Shown here piece after piece: positions 8,242-17,733 of a stretch of DNA of 64,000 nt (position 1 is its first letter; each line of letters starts with the position of its first letter). Source of the DNA: UBA7672 sp040398425 (GTDB lineage: Bacteria > Pseudomonadota > Alphaproteobacteria > Caulobacterales > Hyphomonadaceae); the NCBI GenBank assembly GCA_040398425.1, contig JBBATZ010000011.1:14798-78797 (forward strand), read 5' to 3'. A program made the translations under genes and the position numbers. Under the pieces are notes generated by a model that had not been told where the DNA came from, searched no databases, and saw only the letters and a program-made list of their open reading frames with translations.

Positions 8242-9081
8242 TCAACTCAGACGATGCGCGTGCCACGCGATATGCTCTGATATAAATGTGGTAATGCAGA
8301 AATAGCTATGATCATAGCCTTCCTGCCGCCGGAGCGTCAGTTTCTGACCTGCTTCCTGTGCAGCCGCTTCAAGCAGTTCAGGCTTCAGCTGTTCCAAGAG
8401 AAACGGATCTGCAAGGCCCTGATCAATGAGGATGTCGTCGAAATAGCCGTGCGCGAGTCCTGACCGCACCAAGGCGCATGCGTCGTGGTTTAGCCATTTC
8501 GAACGGTCGGGGCCGAGATATGCGGTGAACGCTTTCTCGCCCCACGGACAGTTCATAGGTGACACTATAGGCGCGAAGGCTGACACGGACCTGAAGAGTC
8601 CGCTGTGGCGGAATGCAAGCGTGAGGGCGCCGTGACCGCCCATCGAGTGGCCAGAGACGCCGAGACGGACGGGGTCGGCCGGAAAGTTCGCGCGGATTAG
8701 CGGGATCAGATCCTTTGTGATCCAGGATTCCATCTGGAAATGCGGGGCCCACGGCGCCTCTGTTGCGTCGATATAGAAGCCCGCTCCCTGGCCGAGATCA
8801 TAGCCGGGATCATCCGCAACATTCTGTCCGCGCGGCGAGGTGTCGGGAGCGACGATGATCATACCGTGTTCGGCGGCGGCCAGGTATGCGCCGGCCTTGG
8901 TGGTGAAGTTGTCTTCGGTGCAGGTGAGCCCCGAAAGCCAGAGCAGCACGGGGAAGGGGCCGGGGCCCTCAGGCGAGAATACGCTGAAAGTCATCGGTGT
9001 GCCGGTGGCGGCGCTGTCATGCCTGCAATAGCGAAGTTCCCCGCCTGCAACGCGATGGGTCTTGATGGTGTCGAATGTCAT
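8242..9081 (-). CDS. fghA: S-formylglutathione hydrolase
   Basis: A 279-residue alpha/beta hydrolase of the esterase D family, which hydrolyses S-formylglutathione to formate and glutathione. The nucleophile elbow GHSMGGHGAL is near residue 145; an Asp near 222 and His in the GYDHSYFC motif near 255 complete the triad. AGGAAAAGC precedes the ATG. It belongs to the same minus-strand block as the formaldehyde dehydrogenase at 9748, so the two carry out consecutive steps of glutathione-linked formaldehyde oxidation. Confidence 0.95.
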   Translation of the reverse strand: MTFDTIKTHRVAGGELRYCRHDSAATGTPMTFSVFSPEGPGPFPVLLWLSGLTCTEDNFTTKAGAYLAAAEHGMIIVAPDTSPRGQNVADDPGYDLGQGAGFYIDATEAPWAPHFQMESWITKDLIPLIRANFPADPVRLGVSGHSMGGHGALTLAFRHSGLFRSVSAFAPIVSPMNCPWGEKAFTAYLGPDRSKWLNHDACALVRSGLAHGYFDDILIDQGLADPFLLEQLKPELLEAAAQEAGQKLTLRRQEGYDHSYFCITTFISEHIAWHAHRLS

Positions 9082-9165
9082 GCTTTTCCTACGACGACGG
9101 AAGGTTGTCCTTACGATCCGTTATCGCGACGGCCAGTGCAAACGGGAATTCCCGAGCGTCTCTGA

Positions 9166-9609
9166 TCAAGCGAAAGATCGACCTGCATCGTCATTGCGGT
9201 GGACGACTTCCCATCGCCCGCGCGGTGATACCATCCAGACAGCGCCGTCAGAACCGCTCGCGTCGAACAGGCCGACGCCACGAGCCTGTGCCGCCTTCTT
9301 TGCACGGTGAAGGGCGGGACCGCTTGAATCCCAGTCGAAACTTGCCTGCACGACGCTTTGCAAGAAACGATACTCGGCATTCTTCGAGGCGCCCGCGCTG
9401 TCGAGATCGTAAACACGGTGTGGATCGGCGCTTCCCGGGAAGCCTTGAGCCATGTCGCGCTGCCAGGCCTGAAGCGCAGGCGTGGCGCGTGCCGGATCGC
9501 TGGCGAGCGGCCCGTCCATCGGCCGGAACGCGCGACTGATCCAGTCGAGGAAATCGTACCGGTCGCGCGGGGCGGCGAACAGGTCGAAGGCGTAGAGATC
9601 ATAGGCCAA
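9166..9609 (-). CDS. Conserved-looking hypothetical protein inside the formaldehyde cluster
   Basis: A 147-residue soluble protein with no signal peptide or membrane segment. I do not recognise the family. It is rich in aromatic residues at the N-terminus (AYDLYAFDLF) and ends near a W-V-x-S-P-x-G-R-W-E-V-V patch that looks like a small beta domain. The start is TTG at 9609; there is no ATG in a sensible place. It lies between, and on the same strand as, the formaldehyde dehydrogenase and the formylglutathione hydrolase, so cotranscription is likely. A role in that pathway is only inferred. Confidence 0.65.
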   Translation of the reverse strand: MAYDLYAFDLFAAPRDRYDFLDWISRAFRPMDGPLASDPARATPALQAWQRDMAQGFPGSADPHRVYDLDSAGASKNAEYRFLQSVVQASFDWDSSGPALHRAKKAAQARGVGLFDASGSDGAVWMVSPRGRWEVVHRNDDAGRSFA

Positions 9610-9747
9610 GGGCGTAATCCGGCTTTGTGGGCGTTAACTTAGACCGCGCGGCCGTTAAGGCTTCGATACGGAGGTGATGTGGATTTAGCCGAAGGCAGGT
9701 TTTGCGCACGACTTGGTGCGCGTCATGTTGGCCAGACGAAAGGCGGT

Positions 9748-10857
<1,110 letters not shown>

Positions 10858-11005
10858 GGGCGTTCTCCTGCTCGACCGAGAGGTGCAGCGAGGCAGGCGG
10901 GCGGTCAAGGCGCTGAACAAATTTCTATGCGCCGAACAGCGGCGCCTCGCCCTTTACTCGGCTCTCGGGTTGGGGAAAGGCTTGGCGCCGGTTCGGAGAT
11001 ATTTC

Positions 11006-12298
11006 ATGCGTCTTTTGCTTGCCTGTGCCCTTTTTCTGTCCGCGTGCGCTTCGGCGCAGGCGCAACCGCGCAGCGCCGAGAAGGTGATGATGCAGACCGT
11101 CGTGGCGGAGCACGAGCGGTCGATTGCGCTGCTTGAAAAGCTGGTGAACCAGAATAGTGGGTCGCTGAATGTTGCGGGCGTGAAAGCGGTCGGCGACATG
11201 GTGCGGGCGGAGCTGGAGCCGCTGGGCTTCAAGGTCAGCTGGATCGACATGAGCGAGACGGCGCGTGGGGGGCACCTGATCGCGACGCATGCGGGCAAGG
11301 GCAAGAATGTCCTGTTGATCGGTCACATGGATACGGTGTTCGAGCCGGACAGCCCGTTCCAGAAGTTCGAGCGCCAGGGAACGCGGGCGACCGGACCTGG
11401 TATTGGCGATGATAAAGGTGGCGTCGTGGTGATCATCGCGGCGTTGCGCGCGATGAAGGCGGCGGGCACGCTGAAGGACGCGAATGTCACGGTGATGCTG
11501 ACGGGCGATGAGGAGCGCTCGGGCGAGCCCTTGTCGGTGGCGCGGCGCGACCTGATCGCGGCGGGCAAGGTAGCCGACTATGCCATCGAGTACGAGGAAC
11601 TGATTGTCGACGAGGGCAAAGACTTCGCGACTGTGGCGCGCCGCGGCGCGGCTGGCTGGACGCTGACGGCAGGCGGCAAGACGGGGCATTCCGGCGGCGT
11701 GTTCAACCAGACGATGGGGTATGGCGCGATTTACGAGATCACACGGATCCTCGATCGCTTCCGCGAGGAGCTGCGCGAGCCCAACCTGACTTACAATGTC
11801 GGCGTGATCGTCGGTGGGACGCCGGCGGTGATCGATGCCGAGGGCTTCCGGGTTTCGGGTTCGGGCAAGACGAACATCATTCCCGAGGCGGCCATCGCAC
11901 GTGGCGACCTGCGCGCGCTGACGCCGGAACAGGAAGCGCGGGCGCGCGACAAGATGCAGGCGATCGTGAAGGAGCATCTGCCGCAGACGACCGCCACGCT
12001 GGTGTTCCCCGATGACGCCTACCCGTCAATGGCGCCCACCGAGGGCAACCGGGCGCTGCTGGCCAGGCTGAATTCGGTCAATCGCGATCTGGGCCTGCCG
12101 GAAATGGCCGAGTGGGATCCAGCCAAGCGCGGTGCGGCAGACAGCAGTTTTGTGGCTGCCGATGTCGATATCATCGCGGGCATGGGTGCGGCGGGCGAAG
12201 GCTCGCATGCGGAGGGCGAGTCGATCGATCTCGACAGCCTGGTGCGCCAGGGCCAACGAAGCGCCCTGCTGATCTCACGGCTGAGCCTCGGTAAGTAA
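11006..12298 (+). CDS. Secreted M20-family metallopeptidase (glutamate carboxypeptidase-like)
   Basis: A 430-residue exported zinc peptidase. The leader MRLLLACALFLSAC ends in a lipobox-like LSAC (Cys14), and an AQA site follows, so it is a lipoprotein or periplasmic. The five metal ligands of M20/CPG2 enzymes can be read: GHMDTV (near 110), GDDKGG (near 142), GDEERSG (near 175), EYEE (near 198) and GEGSHAEGE (near 405). The dimerisation insert lies between. A GGAGA box precedes the ATG at 11006. Likely substrates are short peptides or folyl/acyl amino acids. It starts a plus-strand run and is divergent from the formaldehyde block. Confidence 0.9.
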   Translation: MRLLLACALFLSACASAQAQPRSAEKVMMQTVVAEHERSIALLEKLVNQNSGSLNVAGVKAVGDMVRAELEPLGFKVSWIDMSETARGGHLIATHAGKGKNVLLIGHMDTVFEPDSPFQKFERQGTRATGPGIGDDKGGVVVIIAALRAMKAAGTLKDANVTVMLTGDEERSGEPLSVARRDLIAAGKVADYAIEYEELIVDEGKDFATVARRGAAGWTLTAGGKTGHSGGVFNQTMGYGAIYEITRILDRFREELREPNLTYNVGVIVGGTPAVIDAEGFRVSGSGKTNIIPEAAIARGDLRALTPEQEARARDKMQAIVKEHLPQTTATLVFPDDAYPSMAPTEGNRALLARLNSVNRDLGLPEMAEWDPAKRGAADSSFVAADVDIIAGMGAAGEGSHAEGESIDLDSLVRQGQRSALLISRLSLGK

Positions 12299-12372
12299 TC
12301 GGCGGAAAACGCGCCGCCTTACGCTACGGAGGGAATCGACGCGGACGTGGGAGCTCGGGTTAGACTGCGCGC

Positions 12373-13527
12373 ATGAAACCCACGAACCCATCCAAAAGTC
12401 CGTTCTACAATGAAGATCACGAGGCCTTTCGCGAGACTGTGCGAAGGTTCGTGGCGAAGGAGATCGAGCCCTTCGCCAATGATTGGGACGAGGCGGGGGA
12501 CTTTCCGCGCGAGCTTTACAAGAAAGCCTCGGCCATCGGTCTGATGGGCATGGGCTTCCCGGAAGCATTCGGCGGGTATCCGGCGGATCAGTTCATGCGC
12601 ATCGTCGCCTCGCAGGAACTGGCGCGGCATGGGTCGGGCGGGATCAATGCCAGCCTGATGAGCCATGGTATCGGTGCGCCGCCGATCGCTGTCGGCGCGC
12701 GGCCAGACGTACAGGCGCGGGTGCTGCCGCAGATCCTGGCGGGCGAGAAGATATCGGCGCTGGCGATCACCGAGCCAAATGGCGGCTCCGATGTCGCCGG
12801 CCTGCGTACGACTGCACGGCGCGATGGCGACCACTATGTCGTCAATGGCGAGAAGACGTTCATCACGTCCGGCATGCGCGCGGACTACATTACGACGGCG
12901 GTGCGTACCGGCGAAGGCGGCGCCGGCGGCGTCAGCATGTTGCTGATCCCGGGCGACACGCCGGGGCTGTCGCGGACGAAGCTGAAGAAAATGGGGTGGT
13001 GGGCTTCGGACACGGCAACACTGCACTTCGATAACTGCCGGGTGCCGGTGGAATACCTCATTGGGGAGGAAGGGCGCGGCTTCAATATCATTATGCGGAA
13101 CTTCAACTCCGAGCGTATGGGGATGGCGGCGGGATGCGCGGCCTACGCCCGCGTGTGCGTGGATGAGGCGATGGCCTATGCGCAGCAGCGCGAGACGTTC
13201 GGCAAGCCGCTGTCGCAGCATCAGGTGATCCGCCACAAGCTGGTCGACATGACGCAGAAGGTGGTGGCGACGCAGTCGATGCTGGAACTGCTGGCCTGGC
13301 GGTTGGGGCAGGGCGAGAGCCCGGTCGCGGAAATCTGCATGCTGAAGAATCAGGCGACGCAGACGATGGCGTTCTGCGCGTCCGAGGCGGTGCAGATTTT
13401 CGGCGGGGCGGGATACATGCGCGGCGCCAAGGTGGAGCGCATCTATCGCGAGGTGAAGGTCAACGCGATCGGCGGTGGGGCGGAGGAGATCATGAAGGAC
13501 CTCGCCAGCCGGCAGATGGGGCTGTGA
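12373..13527 (+). CDS. Acyl-CoA dehydrogenase
   Basis: A 384-residue FAD enzyme for alpha-beta dehydrogenation of acyl-CoA. FAD and substrate signatures are in order: ITEPNGGSDVAGL near 133, NGEKTFITSG near 160, the arginine-containing QQRETFGKPLSQHQ near 275, and IFGGAGYMRGAKVERIYR near 345. The conserved acidic residues AEEIM near the C-terminus sit where many members carry the catalytic base. Substrate length cannot be read. The nearby mmsA and mmsB make short branched substrates plausible, as in isobutyryl-CoA dehydrogenase, but this is inference. Confidence 0.92.
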   Translation: MKPTNPSKSPFYNEDHEAFRETVRRFVAKEIEPFANDWDEAGDFPRELYKKASAIGLMGMGFPEAFGGYPADQFMRIVASQELARHGSGGINASLMSHGIGAPPIAVGARPDVQARVLPQILAGEKISALAITEPNGGSDVAGLRTTARRDGDHYVVNGEKTFITSGMRADYITTAVRTGEGGAGGVSMLLIPGDTPGLSRTKLKKMGWWASDTATLHFDNCRVPVEYLIGEEGRGFNIIMRNFNSERMGMAAGCAAYARVCVDEAMAYAQQRETFGKPLSQHQVIRHKLVDMTQKVVATQSMLELLAWRLGQGESPVAEICMLKNQATQTMAFCASEAVQIFGGAGYMRGAKVERIYREVKVNAIGGGAEEIMKDLASRQMGL

Positions 13528-13661
13528 GCCTGTCCGCGCCCTGCCTCGAGGAAAGCCGGCACACGCGGGTTTGACGTGCCTTTCATGCGTGTGACCCGTG
13601 TCATGGGCGTGAAAACATGCGTAGATACTCGCAAGCTTATCCCTTTGAGGCTGGTCCTGAC

Positions 13662-14294
13662 ATGAAACTCCCTATCAAAGCGGCCTTGTGCGCGGTTGCG
13701 GCGCTGGCGATCGCCGGGCCGGCTTCGGCGCACTTCATCCTGGTGGCGCCGGACTCGTGGATCGAGTCGAACGTTCTCGGCGATCCGCAGAAGGCCGCGC
13801 CGTGCGGCACGTCGGATATCACCAAGGGCGTGCCCACGGGCAAGATCACCGCGATGAAGGGCGGCGAGATGCTGCACTTCAAGGTTCGGGAAACGATTTT
13901 CCACCCGGGCTTCTACCGTATCGCACTGTCGGTTCTGGATCGCAGCGAGCTTCCGAAAGACCCGGAAGCGACAACCAAGTTGTCGGCGACCGGTGTCGTG
14001 CTCTCAGCGTCGGGCAAGATCGAATCCGACCCGAAGCCGCCGCTGCTGGTCGACGGCCTCTTCATGCATGACAAGCCCATTCCGAAACAGGCCGATGGTT
14101 CACCCACGTTCCTGGAAACCGACGTGAAGCTGCCCAACATCAACTGTGACAAGTGCACGATTCAGATTCTTCAGTTCATGGAAAACCATGCCCTGAACAA
14201 GGAAGGCGAGTTCACCTACCACCACTGCGCCGACCTGAAGATCACCGCCAATCCGGCGCTGCCGATCGACAAGGGCTGGCCGGGTCAGAAGTAG
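13662..14294 (+). CDS. Secreted polysaccharide-monooxygenase-like protein (SCE4755-type)
   Basis: A 210-residue exported protein. The leader ends GPASA and the mature chain would begin HFILVAPDSWIESNVLGDPQ. An N-terminal His after signal cleavage, plus a second His in TYHHCADLKI near residue 193, resembles the copper histidine brace of lytic polysaccharide monooxygenases. The PCG motif and the N-terminal pattern fit the SCE4755 family as I recall it. I chose the ATG at 13662, which gives a clean signal peptide. Activity is not proven for this family. A large hairpin repeat follows the gene. Confidence 0.75.
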   Translation: MKLPIKAALCAVAALAIAGPASAHFILVAPDSWIESNVLGDPQKAAPCGTSDITKGVPTGKITAMKGGEMLHFKVRETIFHPGFYRIALSVLDRSELPKDPEATTKLSATGVVLSASGKIESDPKPPLLVDGLFMHDKPIPKQADGSPTFLETDVKLPNINCDKCTIQILQFMENHALNKEGEFTYHHCADLKITANPALPIDKGWPGQK

Positions 14295-14316
14295 GTTTCA
14301 GAGGTCTGCAAAACCC

Positions 14317-14437
14317 GCCCTCGTGGTTCGACGGTGCCGCCTTCGGCGGCTGCTCACCATGAGGGCGACGCGGGCGCCGGTTCCTAGCCTTCATGGTGAG
14401 CAGCGAGCGCAGCGAACGTCCGTCGAACCACGAGGGC
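14317..14437. repeat. Large dyad-symmetric intergenic repeat
   Basis: An 18-bp perfect outer arm (14317-14334 with 14420-14437) encloses a 12-bp perfect inner arm (14351-14362 with 14391-14402). It lies between convergent genes and could act as a two-way terminator. Its TTCGAC and TGCTCACCATGA blocks recur at 25279-25403 and in part near 36545. Confidence 0.75.
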
Positions 14438-14444
14438 GTGCTTA

Positions 14445-15128
14445 CTACAAGTCCAGCAGCGCGAGCACGTCGGCCAGTGATTGGCCGACGTGAACTGTTC
14501 GCGCGCGGGTTTCGTCGTCGGGCTGGATGAGATCGGGCACCATCACGGTCATCAGGCCGGCGGCGTGGGCCGAGGCGACACCCGTCGGCGAGTCTTCGAT
14601 AGCCAGCACGTCGTGGGGATGAAAGCCGAGCATCGTTGAGGCTTTCAGGTAGGGCTCGGGATGCGGCTTGCCTTGCTCGACGTCTTCGCGCGTGACGACA
14701 CCCTGGAAGCGGTGCGCCAGATCGTGCGCCGCGAAATGCTTGTTGACCCAGCCCGGCCCTGACGAGGTCGCGAGGGCGAAGGGGACGCGATCCCCCTCGA
14801 GCCGGTCGAACAGGGCGAGTGCGCCGGGTTTCAGCGGGGCGGACTTGTCGCCGAAGAACTCCCCCACCGTCGCGTAGAAGGATTCAAGCGGGAAGGTCTC
14901 GCCGAAATACTCCCGCATCTTCATTTCACTGTGCAGGCGGTGCCGACCGACCAGAGTCAGGAACTGATCGTGCGTGAAGGGTATGCCATGCCGGTCGGCG
15001 GCGGCCATATAGGCCTCCAGCACGAGCGCCTCGCTATCGATCAGCGTTCCGTCGAGGTCGAAAACGACCGCTTTTGGCGGCCGCGGCAGGCGGAGACCGG
15101 AACGTGATGTCGGGGGAGCTGAACTCAT
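14445..15128 (-). CDS. HAD-superfamily phosphatase (beta-phosphoglucomutase-like, subfamily IA)
   Basis: A 227-residue haloacid dehalogenase-type phosphotransferase. The catalytic DxD motif VVFDLDGTLIDSE is near residue 22, motif II (LATSSGPGW) near 125, the Lys in GKPHPEPY near 162, and the acidic motif AIEDSPTGV near 182. The helical cap between motifs I and II suits sugar-phosphate or glycolate-like substrates. The ATG at 15128 is the best placed; no clear ribosome site is seen. It is divergent from mmsA across an 85-bp gap. Confidence 0.88.
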   Translation of the reverse strand: MSSAPPTSRSGLRLPRPPKAVVFDLDGTLIDSEALVLEAYMAAADRHGIPFTHDQFLTLVGRHRLHSEMKMREYFGETFPLESFYATVGEFFGDKSAPLKPGALALFDRLEGDRVPFALATSSGPGWVNKHFAAHDLAHRFQGVVTREDVEQGKPHPEPYLKASTMLGFHPHDVLAIEDSPTGVASAHAAGLMTVMVPDLIQPDDETRARTVHVGQSLADVLALLDL

Positions 15129-15213
15129 GGGCGGGAGGTGGCGGTTCCGGCTGGCCCGGTCAAGCGGATAAGGGTAGGGAACGCACCAAGACAGATATAC
15201 GGGAGCTACGCGT

Positions 15214-16725
15214 ATGCGGCGCATTGAAGGTTTCATCGGCGGCAAATCGGTCATGGCGACGTCGGGCCGCGAGGGCGACGTCTTCAACCCCAACACCGGC
15301 GAAGTTCAGGCCAAGGTCGGCCTTGCGACGGCCGAGGACGTCGATGTGGCCGTGCAGGCGGCGGCGAAAGCCCTGCCGGGCTGGTCGTCCACGAACCCGC
15401 AGCGCCGGGCGCGCGTGATGTTCGAATTCAAGCGCCTTGTCGAAGCCAACATGCAGCAACTCGCCGAACTGCTGTCGAGCGAGCACGGAAAGGTGGTTGC
15501 CGACTCGAAAGGCGATATCCAGCGCGGTCTCGAAGTGATCGAATTTGCGTGCGGCATTCCGCATGCGCTGAAGGGCGAGTACACCGAAGGCGCTGGCCCC
15601 GGCATCGATGTCTATTCGATGCGCCAGCCGCTGGGTGTGGTGGCCGGCATCACGCCGTTCAACTTCCCGGGCATGATCCCGATGTGGATGTTCGGCGTCG
15701 CGATCGCGGTGGGCAACACGTTTGTGCTGAAACCTTCCGAGCGTGACCCGAGCGTGCCGGTTCGCCTTGGCGAGCTGTTCCTTGAAGCGGGCGCGGCTGC
15801 CGGGCTCGATGTGACGGGCGTGCTCAACGTCGTGCATGGCGACAAGGTGGCGGTGGACGCCATCCTGCATCATCCTGAGGTGAAGGCGGTGAGCTTCGTC
15901 GGCTCGTCGGACATCGCGCATTACATTTATCAGGTCGGCGCCGCGAACGGCAAACGCGTGCAGGCGATGGGCGGGGCCAAGAACCACGGCATCGTGCTGC
16001 CGGATGCGGACATGGACCAGGTCGTGAAGGATCTGGCGGGCGCGGCGTTCGGCTCGGCGGGCGAGCGCTGCATGGCGCTGCCGGTGGTGGTGCCGGTCGG
16101 CAAGAAGACGGCCGACGAGCTGCGCGAGCGCATGATTGCCGAGATCGAGACGATGAAGGTCGGCATCTCGTCCGATCCGGCGGCGCAGTACGGCCCCGTG
16201 GTCAACAAGGCGCATCGCGACAAGATCGCGGGTTATATCCAGACCGGCGTCGATGAAGGCGCCGAGCTGGTTGTCGATGGTCGCGGCTTCAAGCTGCAGG
16301 GCTATGAGAACGGCTTCTTCATCGGGCCGTCGCTGTTCGACAATGTGAAGCCGGGCATGAAGACCTACCACGAGGAAATCTTCGGGCCTGTTCTGCAGAT
16401 CGTGCGCGCCAATACGTTCGAGGAAGCGGTCGACCTGCCGAGCAAGCACCAGTACGGCAATGGGGTTGCGATCTTCACGCGCAACGGCCGTGCGGCCCGC
16501 GAGTTTGCGAGCAAAGTGAATGTCGGCATGGTCGGCATCAACGTGCCGATCCCCGTGCCGGTGGCCTATCACACCTTCGGCGGCTGGAAGCGCTCGGCGT
16601 TCGGCGACACGAACCAGCACGGCATGGAAGGCCTGAAGTTCTGGACGAAGGTGAAGACCGTCACCGCCCGCTGGCCGGAAGGCGATGTGGGCGACTCGAG
16701 CTTTGTCATTCCGACGATGCGGTAG
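15214..16725 (+). CDS. mmsA: Methylmalonate-semialdehyde dehydrogenase (CoA-acylating)
   Basis: A 503-residue aldehyde dehydrogenase of the CoA-acylating MmsA type, which converts methylmalonate semialdehyde (and malonate semialdehyde) to propionyl- or acetyl-CoA in valine and myo-inositol breakdown. The active-site region FGSAGERCMALPV (Cys near residue 286) is characteristic, as are FNFPGMIPMWM near 150 and GGAKNHGIVLPDAD near 250. GGAG precedes the ATG. With mmsB at 18629 it forms the distal half of valine catabolism; the pair is separated by unrelated genes. Confidence 0.95.
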   Translation: MRRIEGFIGGKSVMATSGREGDVFNPNTGEVQAKVGLATAEDVDVAVQAAAKALPGWSSTNPQRRARVMFEFKRLVEANMQQLAELLSSEHGKVVADSKGDIQRGLEVIEFACGIPHALKGEYTEGAGPGIDVYSMRQPLGVVAGITPFNFPGMIPMWMFGVAIAVGNTFVLKPSERDPSVPVRLGELFLEAGAAAGLDVTGVLNVVHGDKVAVDAILHHPEVKAVSFVGSSDIAHYIYQVGAANGKRVQAMGGAKNHGIVLPDADMDQVVKDLAGAAFGSAGERCMALPVVVPVGKKTADELRERMIAEIETMKVGISSDPAAQYGPVVNKAHRDKIAGYIQTGVDEGAELVVDGRGFKLQGYENGFFIGPSLFDNVKPGMKTYHEEIFGPVLQIVRANTFEEAVDLPSKHQYGNGVAIFTRNGRAAREFASKVNVGMVGINVPIPVPVAYHTFGGWKRSAFGDTNQHGMEGLKFWTKVKTVTARWPEGDVGDSSFVIPTMR

Positions 16726-16734
16726 CGAAGGCCG

Positions 16735-17064
16735 TCACCGCGTTACACCTCGATCGAGTAGGCGAATGAGACGCGCGTGTGCATCAGGCGTGATCTCGAC
16801 CGCCGTGCCAACACAGCGGTCAAGTCGCTGTCGTAAGTTTACTGCCGGAATGCGCGGCACCTTAGCCGGTAGACCTGAATCGATAGCCTCAAGCTCCGTC
16901 AATCTGTCGCCGCGCAGCATTGGCAAGCTCGCAATATTGTAAGTGCGCCCGTCGTGCAGGCTGAGGCGGTAGTGCAAGGTCCACTGCTTGCTGCGCCCGC
17001 CGGACTGGTAGCAATCCGTATCCACACTGACGACTTCCGACAGCGGCGTGGCGCGTCGCCTCAC
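16735..17064 (-). CDS. C-terminal fragment of a frameshifted membrane protein
   Basis: A 109-residue frame that begins at a GTG overlapping the stop of the upstream fragment (17061-17615). The sequence looks genuine (LHYRLSLHDGRTYNIA, then ELEAID, and a basic C-terminus), but its N-terminus (RRRATPLSEVVSVDT) continues sense that starts in a different frame as FVVVPRGITDQKFW. That composite reads like a small PH-like beta domain. I therefore see this as the tail of the 17061-17615 gene after single-base insertions, not an independent protein. Confidence 0.45.
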   Translation of the reverse strand: MRRRATPLSEVVSVDTDCYQSGGRSKQWTLHYRLSLHDGRTYNIASLPMLRGDRLTELEAIDSGLPAKVPRIPAVNLRQRLDRCVGTAVEITPDAHARLIRLLDRGVTR

Positions 17065-17615
17065 CCCAGAATTTCTGGTCGGTTATGCCGCGGGGCACGA
17101 CTACGAAGAATGCGCAGATCGCGCTTGCGGAAGCGCAAGAGGAAGTCGTCCGCAGCCGTTGATTGCAAGCGAATACTGGCGACGGTTGCCTTGCAGTAGA
17201 AGCCAGGCAGGAAGATCGGTGACCACAAATGCGTCGCCGCCGCATGCCTGCTATCATAGGGATCTTCAGCAAGCAGGTATCCCGCGCAATCAACGATACC
17301 CAGACATACGAACAACAACACCGGCCCAAAGATAACTTGGTAGCCGAGAAAGATCGCGCCGACGTCGCGCGCGGCCTGTTCGGCCTGCTGGGCGGCGATC
17401 CCGTTCAGCAGCCAGTAGGCGAAACCGAGACCCAGCCAGAAGGGAATGGTTATGAGCAGGCCCTTTAGCGTCTGCCCGAGCGACGTCCCTTGCCGCTTCG
17501 GCGCGAACCTTCCGCGCAAGGCCCATTGCTCGGTTTCGATCGCGTATTCTGGCGGCACACCGCGACTGAACATGATTTCAGCGGGCCGCTCCTCAAGGGG
17601 CGGCCCCTTGCCCAT
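17061..17615 (-). CDS. Two-helix membrane protein of unknown family, probably frameshifted
   Basis: A 184-residue frame. A cytoplasmic N-terminus (MGKGPPLEERPAEIMF) is followed by two membrane helices (about 47-70 and 84-110). Sense is good to about RFRKRDLRI near 165. After that the frame turns arginine-rich and loses hydrophobic patterning, while the +1 frame reads FFVVVPRGITDQKFW and the next frame continues at 17064. Removing one base near 17115 and one G from the GGGG run near 17066 would join all three into one protein of about 290 residues. Function unknown. Confidence 0.5.
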   Translation of the reverse strand: MGKGPPLEERPAEIMFSRGVPPEYAIETEQWALRGRFAPKRQGTSLGQTLKGLLITIPFWLGLGFAYWLLNGIAAQQAEQAARDVGAIFLGYQVIFGPVLLFVCLGIVDCAGYLLAEDPYDSRHAAATHLWSPIFLPGFYCKATVASIRLQSTAADDFLLRFRKRDLRILRSRAPRHNRPEILG

Positions 17616-17733
17616 ATCGTGCCCCCTCGAGCTGCAGGGGAAATGTAGCGACGCGCCCCCGTCGCACAAGATCGCAGGGTGGATTTGACGCGCGCGGTAG
17701 ACTGGCGCCAAAGTTCTCCAACGAGGGCAAAAC

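Noticed and set aside
15160..16620. 486-codon minus-strand frame
   Set aside because: Antisense of mmsA, rich in His and Arg, without motifs.
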